Assembly: GCF_037975245.1 (NCBI RefSeq)
Contig: NC_092565.1
Span: forward strand, 9,847,499-9,911,498
Reading direction: 5' to 3'
DNA: 64,000 bases
From: Apostichopus japonicus
Lineage: Eukaryota > Echinodermata > Holothuroidea > Aspidochirotida > Stichopodidae
The position numbers and the translations under genes were made by a program. Below are positions 35,191 to 44,526 of this stretch, piece after piece. How positions within the stretch are numbered: position 1 is the stretch's first letter; every line of letters begins with the position of its first letter. The notes under the pieces are model-generated. The model had not been told where the DNA came from, ran no database searches, and saw only the letters and a program-made list of their open reading frames with translations.

Positions 35191-36675
35191 TTAATATTTA
35201 ACCAGTTTCATTACTGCTTTTCGGAAACCTAAATTGGTGACAACGTATAAGATAGGATTGACTGCGGAATTCGCACACACAAGAACAAAGAATGCCAAAT
35301 CAAGCAACGGAGGTAACTCGATCATTCCCAGAGCGTGTAGTACAAGCCCTATGTAAAATGGCAACCAACAGACTAGGAACACTGATACCAATATGACGAC
35401 CACCTTGACAGCTTTTGTGCATCCAAACAGCTCATTCTTTTTTTGTTTTCTTCTTTCACATGTGGCACATTTTAGAGTTGGCGAAATTATACTGATATTC
35501 CTAGCCACTAGTCCATTACTTCTCGATGATGAGAAGTCCGTTGTTGAATTTTGTTGTATTTTAACATTAAAATTAGATACGGACACATTTTGATCATCAC
35601 TAGTAAGATGATAACCCACGCTACTAACACTGTTGCCAATTCTTGACGAGACTTCTGAAAGATCACAGTTTTGACCGCGTTTGCCCGTTGTTTCACTTAG
35701 TTCTCTCTCTGTAACATCATCGATTAGCGATGATATTTTTGTTATCTCTTTGTCTCCTTTCCTCTCAATATTGTTGTTTTCCAGTTGTCTGCTCGATGCC
35801 ATCGACGATGTTCCCATTTCGAAATGATCTTTGATATTATCTCGCAAATCCTTGCTTTTCAAGAGGTCGGTGTCTAAAGTATTAGATGAATCTTCGTGCT
35901 GACCACTGTCGTGTAGATGTTGGGTTGTATACTTGTCACCATGGTGATGTACCACTTTCTTGTTTCTGGATGTGATTTTATGCTCATTCCTACAAGGAGT
36001 CGCAACAATATCAAGGAACTCGCGCCTTCTTTGTATCAAGTGTTTGAGCATAAGCGTGTTATAACCCACGAGATGGGAAACGGGTAGAAGAACGTCGACA
36101 GAAAACGTCACCACTGTATACAATGCGTCTGTGACAATTTCATTATTACTGCAGAAAGACATAAATCTGTCACTTTGATCCAGCCAAACATAAATCATGA
36201 CCGAAAATATCAGTATGACGAAATAAGTGATTGAAACCAGTTTTTTAGCCATTCTTGGTGTCTGCGTTTTCTTGTGATGTATCACGTCTTTTACCATAAG
36301 ATATCGATCACGTGATATCAGTAGAACCATGTAAATGGATGCAAGTAAAGCTAAAAATGAAGCCCAAAATGACAAATGGCAAAATAAATAATTGCCTGAC
36401 AAATCCGGTGAAATTATGCTCGCAATGCTAACTGGCATGATTATAATTCCCACCAAAAAATCGGCTATAGCTAAATTGAAAATATAGCAGTTAACTCCAG
36501 TTTGCCGAAGTTTTCCGTCTTTACAAAATGCAACTATTGTCACAAAATTTCCTAAGACAATTATTACTGCAATAAAAGATCCAATAACTAAAAAAGAATA
36601 AATAATACCATCGTGTATTACGAAACTGGTCTCGTTTGGTTTCTCCGTTCGAGAAAGTGATTCACTTTGATTCAT
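35191..36675 (-). CDS. Class A GPCR, array copy D, intact, single exon
   Basis: 494 aa, collinear with copies B and C; N-terminus MNQSES instead of MDQSES. All class A landmarks are present, including DRY, CWLP and NPILY. TM5 starts DALYTVVTFS like copy B, whereas ECL2 (MSFCSNNEI) matches copy A, a mosaic of features. Private changes include LVSITYF in TM4, LGMIELPP in ECL3 and FVLVCANS in TM7, and the protein ends VKY rather than VKH. Loop 3 has one inserted residue (HGDKYTTQ, 3 bp) and one deleted (ARNISII). It is the most upstream copy, next to the array boundary and the SDR gene. Ligand unknown. Confidence 0.93.
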   Translation of the reverse strand: MNQSESLSRTEKPNETSFVIHDGIIYSFLVIGSFIAVIIVLGNFVTIVAFCKDGKLRQTGVNCYIFNLAIADFLVGIIIMPVSIASIISPDLSGNYLFCHLSFWASFLALLASIYMVLLISRDRYLMVKDVIHHKKTQTPRMAKKLVSITYFVILIFSVMIYVWLDQSDRFMSFCSNNEIVTDALYTVVTFSVDVLLPVSHLVGYNTLMLKHLIQRRREFLDIVATPCRNEHKITSRNKKVVHHHGDKYTTQHLHDSGQHEDSSNTLDTDLLKSKDLRDNIKDHFEMGTSSMASSRQLENNNIERKGDKEITKISSLIDDVTERELSETTGKRGQNCDLSEVSSRIGNSVSSVGYHLTSDDQNVSVSNFNVKIQQNSTTDFSSSRSNGLVARNISIISPTLKCATCERRKQKKNELFGCTKAVKVVVILVSVFLVCWLPFYIGLVLHALGMIELPPLLDLAFFVLVCANSAVNPILYVVTNLGFRKAVMKLVKY

Positions 36676-36856
36676 GATTTACAAAGAAAATATTCAATCT
36701 CAGCAGACGACGAGAAGTTAACCAAAACTGATCAATTTACACAATGATAAACTGGAGGCTGAAATATACCACCATTACATATCCATTCACCGCGACTAGT
36801 AGGAAACATTTATAGAGCTGTTTTGATGCTGTGATTTAGTCTTGTAATTGAAAGAA

Positions 36857-36922
36857 GTGACGTAAAAATAAGTTCGAATAGTGACGTTTAATGGATGTAA
36901 TCCGACCTCGTGGTCACGTGAC
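36857..36922 (-). promoter_or_regulatory. CRE-like site and CACGTG palindrome upstream of copy D
   Basis: GTGACGTA at 36857-36864 (182 bp before the start) and GTCACGTGAC at 36913-36922, as in the other units. Confidence 0.4.
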
Positions 36923-37668
36923 TGTTAAACATCTTAAAATAATTGAACTCCATATATGGATGATAATAATGACCATTATTATGTCCATTACCCTTGTTAT
37001 TTGAAAATACGAGCTCTTGTAACGAGAAATGAAAAACTTCATGCGAGCGTAAACTCCTCTTCAAAAAGCACTTAGCTCCTTTCATGTTTCTCTTGATATG
37101 CTGTTGTTGAGGTTGTTTGGTAAAAAGCTTCGTGTTGGATCTGCAGGTTTATAATGACCTAATAACCTATGTATTATAAGAAAACAACGTTTTGCTTTTG
37201 ACTGAATCACGGTGTAGATTAACTGTTTCATGAAATGTGTTTTATAATTGAAATAGTGGTGGAGCGATAAAAGCTAGACTCTTCTAATGGATGAACGTCT
37301 ACGTTTGTTTAAAAAAGAAGTAATAGCAAACAACAAGGATCAGATTAAATATAATCACGCAATTTCGTGATGTGGAAAGTGGGCTGGATGGGGCCAGGGG
37401 TCCACCCGGGACCCGGCTCAATTAGGTGGTTTGGTGAAACATGAACTGAATAACAATTTATACTTATTAAATAATATGGCCTTCTTACAGATAAATGAAG
37501 ATCAACGAGAGGCCCGCTGACTTTTTTTACTCGGCTCACGACTCAGTTGGAAAAACACGATCAGGTCTGGAAACTAAAGGATAATATTAGACAGTCTTAG
37601 ACAAACTTCTGAATGATTCTCCCCTACCTCCACCCTTTCCTTTTTGAAATCCGTAGCATGACATAATG

Positions 37669-38587
37669 TTACTTAAGAAATTCCGCAGAGGTTGCAGCCA
37701 TTTGGTTCCCTGTCGGATCCACGAGCACCGTCCTCACTGAAGACTCGACGTGAAGACTGGTTTGGATACATACATCAGGCTTTTCCTCCTTAACGCATTC
37801 CTTTATCACCTCTGCGACATCTTTACCCGTTTGCAGTTGTTTCTCGTACAGAGGGGCGTAGTTTGCCATGAACTGCTCCTGGAGGGCTTTAGCCAGCGGA
37901 TCTGTCGCGGTACTTTCTTCTTTAGTCATGCCTTGAACGGATCCTAGCTTGTTACTCGAAACGTTCGTTGCAAAAGCAGTCTCCACTGGACCAGGTTGAA
38001 TACTGGTCACGCTAAAATAATATAAAGATAAATAAGGGTATAAGGAAGAGAGAAACATGGAGCGAGAATGATCAGAGTCGGTGATCCCGGGGATCAAAAG
38101 GGGCACGTTACCCCAACCCTTCCCTATCAGGTTTTTGAAAACCATGAAAGTTCCCCATTTCATAAATTTGTAGATGAAACTTAACTCTTTTTTGATGTTG
38201 CTATTTTGGTAATTTTAAAAATGGCATTTTTGTTACTTCATATGCCTTTGTTGATAATGTAAGGAAAAGTGTAAATAAAATGTACCCTGATGTCATCTAA
38301 ACAATGTTGCTTTGTTGAAAAACATTCAGATAGAGGGGTTTGTAGTAGAGAATACCCGAGGATCACTTTTGTCGGGAAGTTTTAAGGTAATTTTGTGCAT
38401 TGCCGATTCAAATCGAAGTCAAATGTCCGACTGCCTCTTAGAGGTTGGAAACTACAACAACAACAAAATGAAAAAACTAAAAAAGGAGCTCACCTGATAT
38501 TAAATTGACGAAGATAAGGCGCCAAACACCCGACTAAGCCTTCTATAGCAAACTTAGAGGCTGCGTAGAAATCACAGAACATGGGAG
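37669..38587 (-). CDS. Short-chain dehydrogenase/reductase, RDH8 / HSD17B1-like, last two exons only
   Basis: Exons on the minus strand: 38587-38494 (94 bp) and 38011-37669 (343 bp with stop), joined by a GT-AG intron in phase 2. The first encodes DFYAASKFAIEGLVGCLAPY, which holds the SDR catalytic Tyr-x-x-x-Lys. The second continues VTSIQPGPVETAF, the PGPV/T motif following strand 6 that contacts the cofactor, then a C-terminal region with QTGKDVAEVIKECV and IQTS. Sequence after the catalytic motif resembles retinol dehydrogenase 8 and 17-beta-hydroxysteroid dehydrogenase 1, enzymes that use NADP(H) to interconvert retinoids or steroids. The Rossmann N-terminus (TGxxxGIG) and the Ser of the triad are not found in the 2 kb upstream (38588-40768), beyond which lies a large transposon. 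The gene may have distant exons or be a truncated remnant. The stop lies only about 20 bp from the GPCR array boundary. Confidence 0.8.
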
Positions 38588-40768
38588 CTGAAATGAAAAA
38601 AAAGAAACATTGAATTCACAGATGCATCAAGATTTAATCCAAGATTCAAGAATTGTACAGTTAGCATTAAGAATCATTCCTGAATGCAGCTGTCAGTGTA
38701 ATCAAGCCAGAAAATATTTATGTATTTCAATGACAGATACTTCCGCTTAAAATAGTAAACTTGGAAATCCAAGCATGTTTATAAGAGATAGTACTTTATC
38801 TTATACTTTATTGTTAGCCTATATAGTACAACCATCAAATGTTCCAAATTTAGGCTATTTTTTCTTCTCTATATAGAGGAAAAGACAAAGTTAAAAAGGA
38901 GCCCCCAAAAAAATATTATTACAAATATATTTAAATAAATTGCCCACAGAAATTATTAAACCAAAGACCAAGAGTGGGCTGTGGGTTGGTATGGAGCGCC
39001 GAAAGGGTAATGTATTATGTTGTTTACTTCTATGCTGTCTGTTATTCATTATTGTCTACTTCAACGTTGTTGACGGCGTTGTTCATATTTATGACGTCAA
39101 AATACGTATACACTTTCAAAGAATTTAGTCTGCTTCAGAACTAGCCAAAATGTCAGAGAGAGCCAACTATCTCAATCTGTAGGATTAGGTTATGCGAACA
39201 AAATGATAGCAGAAATGAAAGAAAACTCCGTATAAACTAAAAACTAAAGGCTATGTGATGTCTTGTTTCATGATGGTTTGTATCTTATTCTTGCAGCTGT
39301 GTTCTGTTAGGCTACATTATAATGGTCGGGCTTAAGTGTCTCCAATTCATATCACGTGACTACATGAACCTTTGTTAATGCGAGTGTTATACAGCTCTTT
39401 AAACAATACCACCACGACATCTCATTGCAAGGTCAAATAATTAATATAATAGTAATAATAATAACAAAAAATTGCCTGATGTGGAAACGGGTTATGGATG
39501 CGGCTTAAAAAAAGTATAATATTACTCCGTGAATAAGTTGAAAGATAATTGAGAGGACTTGGGTAGGTTGAACTGTTATATGCTGTCGTCGTCAAGGTGT
39601 TGGCTTCTACACTGTAGACGTCTAAAGCCATCGATTGAAGCATTCACTCCTCTTTTGTGGTTTGACAGTACCGTCAATTCATTAGCTTTTTGTACGATCA
39701 GTACAATGGACAATCCTTTGATCGTTTTACTTACACTCACATCGTTCAGTTTAACTCTTCTCCTAAGCCCCAAACTCTGTTTCGATTTATCGGGGGAAAA
39801 TCAATTTGTAAGGTATGGTGTGAACAGTGGATCAAATCCCCTTCTATGTTCCGTTAATGCGAATATTCGGCACGCGCCAGTGAACTGCAATATAGCTTTG
39901 TTACATGTTTTTTGTCAACTAGACTGACTCTCTAGTTGACATAAGAAGAAGAAGAAGGAAATCAAAGTCTGCAGGATTTATCAATGACATGGATACGTGT
40001 ATAACGTTTCCTGAAAGATTAAAATGCTTTCGGATGTTTGATTTGATACTTTACGAGCTTGCTGTTGTAAACTGATCTGATATGTAAGCCAAGTATCAAG
40101 TCTTTGAAATTATCTATATTCCAGTAGAAATAAATCTCTCGAAGATTGTCAAAGCCTGATTTGGAAAGCCCTTAATGGAATACCATAACAATGATGGAAA
40201 TATAACTGACAACAGACTTACTCAGGTAAATATTTTATATTCAGCTAGTTGTTTGACGGAGTCTGTGTGGGTGTGTGTGTGTATGTGAAGGGGGTGGGGG
40301 TATGGGTAGGTGTGCGAAGTAGAGCATATATGAGACGAAGGAAACATATTGAGCTATACGGACGGTAAAGACACATTTAGAATTGGGGCATATCTATCAT
40401 ACTCTTAATTACAGTAATAAAATTTGCTTTTTCAAAATCATTGTGAAGAGAGAAAGACAATCATGAAGGCAATTGTGTCTATACTTTATCGAAAGTTTGA
40501 ACATTTTTCCCCCCCAAAAAACTACTCTTGCCAACGCCCTGGGGATTCCCCCATGCATATCCATGTTTAGTTGCTTGAAAGTGTGTAGTGTAGGCCTATG
40601 TGTCTATCGACGTTTGTTTACAATATATGCTTACGGCTTCATTTACAGGTAAACGACCTCAAGACCGTTTATAAATACGGTAGTATTTTGAGTGAATCAT
40701 TTTGTTCCAAATTCTTTGTTATATATATATATATATATCTATATATATAAAATCACAAATTCTCCACG
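38588..40768. other. Intergenic or SDR-intron DNA, no recognised exon
   Basis: AT-rich sequence with a possible retroelement fragment at 39559-39957. GT-rich tracts occur around 40263-40315 and a (TA)n tract at about 40721-40750. I looked on the minus strand for exons encoding the upstream half of an SDR and did not find one. Confidence 0.5.
39559..39957 (+). mobile_element. Possible retroelement fragment with 3' hairpin and (AAG)n tail
   Basis: An open stretch of 122 codons ends 14 bp into a perfect hairpin, GTCAACTAGA (39914-39923) with TCTAGTTGAC (39931-39940). Immediately after comes ATAAGAAGAAGAAGAAGG. A stem-loop followed by a simple-repeat tail is how many LINE and SINE 3' ends look. 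The open stretch has no domain I recognise on either strand, so the call is tentative. Confidence 0.35.
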
Positions 40769-41690
40769 TAGTCAGGTGGCTTAGCAACAATTTTTAGGCT
40801 TAACGTTACCGGCCGGACAAAAGTACCAAATTTGGCATGGAGTTTCTTTTCGACCTATCTATCGAATTTATCCGTGGAACCCACTTTATCGGTTCCGATT
40901 TTTCAAGATGGCGGCCAAAATCCAAGATGGCCGCCAGAAAAAAAGGAAATGTCATATATCTGGCTGTAAAAATCGGAGATGAACAAATGAGGGGTCAATT
41001 CAGGTGTTTCCGGGGTCACTGAAACAGATGATGATCATGGCATGTTGCTTGAGTAACCCACTTCCAAGATGGCGGCCAAAATCCAAGATGGCCGCCAGAA
41101 AAAAACGAATATATCTGGCTGTAAAAATCGGAGATGAACAAATGAGGGGTCAATTAAGGTGTTTCCGAGCTCACTGAAACAGATGATGGTCATGGTATGT
41201 TGCTTGGGCCACCCACTTCCAAGATGGCGGCCAGAATCCAAGATGGCCCCCTGGAAAAAAAAAGGAAATTTCATATATATTCAATCCCCAGACCCCCTGT
41301 GCCCTTTTCTGATCGGGACCATCAAACCTTCCGTCCTCAAACATGTAAATGAAACCGGGCTTGCACCCTGACTATATGTTATGGCTGGTATTCTAATTGT
41401 GTCACTTTGGCTCAGGAAGCCACTTAGGACTTATTGGGGAACTTTGAGGTGTGATCGACCGTGGATAGACACTGCCGCAAACCCGTTATTATATGGGAGT
41501 TACGAGTGTCATGTAAGACTGATTACATTGAGTTAACTATATAATAGGGTAACTTGAGGGAAAACAGACCAGATGTGAATACCGACTCATTGAGAGATTT
41601 TGTAGGATTGTGCACCCTTCATAAACACAACTTCAATTGTGCGAACAACACATGCTAAGTCAGGTCACTAGTCATCTGAGGTATTTAGGT
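40769..41690 (+). mobile_element. Left arm of a palindromic DNA transposon-like element
   Basis: Begins TAGTCAGGTGGCTTAGCAAC at 40769; the mirror sequence ends the right arm at 44526. The two arms are inverted copies over about 0.9 kb, including CCGGCCGGAC, the AACCCACTTTATCGGTTCCG block and several AAGATGGCGGCC / AAGATGGCCGCC blocks repeated at about 230-240 bp intervals. A TA at each outer edge would fit a TA target-site duplication. It has no transposase frame; the frames in each arm are reverse-complement mirror copies, not genes. Confidence 0.8.
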
Positions 41691-41857
41691 CGTTCTTTTC
41701 GAACCTGTACTCCAGGGCTGCTATTAGCAAGGATCTCCTGGAAGACTTGTTGTCTGGTATAGACAAGCCCCCCCCCCCCCCTTCATAAACACATATCACA
41801 TCTGCGAACAACACACGCTAAGTCGGGTCACTAGTCATCTGAGGTCAACCAATAACA
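41671..41857 (+). mobile_element. Extra inner duplication in the left arm
   Basis: After the shared arm segment (to CATCTGAGG at about 41690) comes a stretch of about 90 bp (to AGACAAGCCCC at 41772) that is the inverted copy of 43520-43625, the 5' end of the LINE. A second direct copy of the arm segment TTCATAAACAC...CATCTGAGG follows at 41783-41857. So a short 5' LINE piece in plus orientation sits here, cut at a poly-C run, opposite the main minus-strand LINE. Confidence 0.6.
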
Positions 41858-43625
41858 CTAATAACCAAAACAACAACAATAACAACCAATAACACCAATA
41901 ATGAAGGCGTGAAACCATCATTCCCACACCAACCGGACAAAGGGACACTCCAGCAAAAGGTGTTGCATAGTCCTAATGGCTTTACAGCCCACACAGGGAC
42001 AAATCCCATAACCTAATCGCCACCTGACTAGGCGAAAATGGTTAGTGATGAGGACCCCTTGTGCAATCCTCCTCGCGAAGTCCCGGAGACGGCTATCTAG
42101 TGACTTACAACACACAGAACACCACACATCTGGAGAGATGGCGGTTTGGCAAGCCGAGGGGGCCACGTTAAGCAGAACATCTGGCCCACCCTCCTCTTTG
42201 ATTCTACAAAGTGAGTCACCAATCTGAGTATATACACCCCGAAGAGCGTGTCGCCTTTGGCCGGTTATTGGAAAAGGATCTGGGCCAGTAGTGGCGAAAA
42301 AGAAAACCACCCCAGAACCTAACAAAAAAGGCAAACGAGGGATTCTCAAACGCAACGAAAAAACCTTTCAAAAGGAGTTAGCGCAGTTAAGATGGTAGGT
42401 GGACCAAACCATGCCCACCCGCTCAAGGGGGTCATTTACAGAACAGTCCTTTTGAGAAGGTTTGGTTTGCACGTTCCCCAAATGAAATAAAAAATGATCC
42501 TCTCCAATCGCACCAAGGAATAATCTGGTGCAGCGATCAACGTACCAGGATACCAAAGGAGAGGAAAAAATAAAACGATTGACAACTGTAACCTTCCCAT
42601 GGAGGGAGAGTCACCTCCAATTGAATGTGTCGAGCCTTGCCTCCACCTGATCAGCCTTCTCGGCCTAAGTGGTGGCCTCCGGGGCACCATAACCTAGCCA
42701 GATGCCGATTACCCTGATCATGACATCTGACCAAGTAACATGGAACGGGAGGGATTGGCCGCACAAACCTCCTGAATGCAGCCCTTCGGTCTTGGACTTG
42801 TTAAGCCTGGCACCATAGCCTCTTAGAAGGTGGCCAAAACCTTCGATAAAGGCTTGAAGGAGACGAGGTCCGACACAATACAAGTGACGTCATCGGCATA
42901 TTGCACGCATTTAACTCTAGCCCCACCCGGTACATTGAAAGGTCGAAACCCCAAGCATCTGTCCAGCGAGGTACTGAGCGTTTCGCTGAAGAGAACATAC
43001 AACAACGGGGAGAGGGGACAACCCTGACGGACTCCCCTTCGAACCGGGGAGGGACCAGAAGTAAATCCGTTAACAGTGACCATGCTCGTGACGTCCTTAT
43101 ATAGTAACGAGAACCAACGAATAAACACTGAGCTCAATCCGAAGGACTCGCACAGCGCAAGTCTGGAGAGGACCTACAATATCCGGCATCACATTCGCTA
43201 AGCGATTTCCTAATGCTTTGGCCAGGATTTTGTAGTCCAGATTTAACAGCGTTATTGTACGCCTATTAGGGTTCAAAGGGTCTCCCGACTTTGGGAGGAG
43301 AACAATATTTCCAGCCCTCTGTGTTTGGCTCATGTAACTCAACTGGAAAGCGTTAGCGAACACGTCTCTAAAGTCCCCACCGAGAACCTCCCAGAAGTCC
43401 TATATAACTCAGCAGGGAGGCCATCGGGACCGGGGACTTTCCCTTCTTCATCGCTGCTACCGCTGTCCAGAGCTCACCAACGGAGAGATTCGAACCCAAG
43501 CTATCGTTTTACTATGAGGGGGGGGGGGGGGGCTTGTCTATACCAGACAACAAGTCTTCCTGGAGATCCTCGCAAACAGTAGCCCTGGGGTACAGGTTCA
43601 AAAAGAACGAGTTAAATGCCTCAGA
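41858..43625 (-). mobile_element. Decayed non-LTR retrotransposon (Tx1/L1-like) reverse transcriptase remnant
   Basis: Minus-strand frames, broken by several frameshifts, follow the order of a LINE reverse transcriptase. First is NIVLLPKSGDP with ITLLNLDYKILAKALGNRL (about 43150-43310). Then comes GVRQGCPLSPLLYVLF and the catalytic-type YADD in KCVQYADDVTCIV (about 42870-43030), then GARLNKSKTEGL and IGIWLGYG (about 42690-42800), LLWYPGTLI...ERIIFYFIWG (about 42470-42580), and near the end a Cys-His stretch (CPCVGCKA...HLLLECPF, about 41930-42000) like the zinc-binding domain after such RTs. The 3' end runs into a TTATTG/TTG-rich tail (41902-41848), as LINE tails do. YADDVT and LNxSKT are typical of the Tx1 group. 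No endonuclease was seen, and it is inactive in this form. Confidence 0.8.
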
Positions 43626-44526
43626 TGCCTAGTGACCTGCTTAGCACGTGTTGTTCGCACAATTGACGTTGTGTTTATGAAGGGTGCACAATCCTACAAA
43701 ATCTCTCAATGAGTCGGTATTCACATCTGGTCTGTTTTCCCTCAAGTTACCCTATTATATAGTTAACTCAATGTAATCAGTCTTACATGACACTCGTAAC
43801 TCCCATATAATAACGGGTTTGCGACAGTGTCTATCCACGGTCGATCACACCTCAAAGTTCCCCAATAAGTCCTAAGTGGCTTCCTGAACCAAAGTGACAC
43901 AATTAGAATACCAGCCATAACATATAGTCAGGGTGCAAGCCCGGTTTCATTTACACGTTTGAGGACGGAAGGTTTGATGGTCCCGATCAGAAAAGGGCAC
44001 AGGGGGTCTGGGGATTGAATATATATGAAATTTCCTTTTTTTTTCCAGGGGGCCATCTTGGATTCTGGCCGCCATCTTGGAAGTGGGTGGCCCAAGCAAC
44101 ATACCATGACCATCATCTGTTTCAGTGAGCTCGGAAACACCTTAATTGACCCCTCATTTGTTCATCTCCGATTTTTACAGCCAGATATATGACATTTCGT
44201 TTTTTTCTGGCGGCCATCTTGGATTTTGGCCGCCATCTTGGAAGTGGGTTACTCAAGCAACATGCCATGATCATCATCTGTTTCAGTGACCCCGGAAACA
44301 CCTGAATTGACCCCTCATTTGTTCATCTCCGATTTTTACAGCCAGATATATGACATTTCCTTTTTTTCTGGCGGCCATCTTGGATTTTGGCCGCCATCTT
44401 GAAAAATCGGAACCGATAAAGTGGGTTCCACGGATGAAATCGATAGATAGGTCGAAAAGAAACTCCATGCCAAATTTGGTACTTTTGTCCGGCCGGTAAC
44501 GTTAAAGTTGCTAAGCCACCTGACTA
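43626..44526 (-). mobile_element. Right arm of the palindromic DNA transposon-like element
   Basis: Inverted copy of 40769-41690, ending GTTGCTAAGCCACCTGACTA. The 70-codon frame at 43928-44140 is the same frame as 41159-41371 on the other arm with one residue different, which shows how alike the arms are. The repeated GATGGCGGCC blocks are at 44047-44080, 44212-44243 and 44373-44401. Confidence 0.8.

Larger units (their letters stand above)
22022..37650 (-). repeat. Tandem segmental duplication: four units of about 4.3-4.5 kb, each with one GPCR gene
   Basis: Stop-to-stop distances of the four receptor genes are 4256, 4460 and 4433 bp. Spacers align along their whole length (for example CACGTGACTGTTAAACATC, CAACAAGGATCAGAT, CAGGTCTGGAAACTAAAGG in each). 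Homology starts just 3' of copy A (about 22022) and ends upstream of copy D at about 37650, next to the SDR stop codon. Indels mark the history. A block of about 150 bp (29071-29220 and 33494-33644) is absent from the A-B spacer. A block of about 100 bp (28518-28617, with equivalents upstream of C and D) is replaced by other sequence upstream of A (24259-24310). Confidence 0.93.

Noticed and set aside
41159-41371. 70-codon frame conserved in both transposon arms
   Set aside because: The near-identity is due to the arms being inverted copies; the frame is built on the GATGGCGGCC repeats and resembles no transposase.
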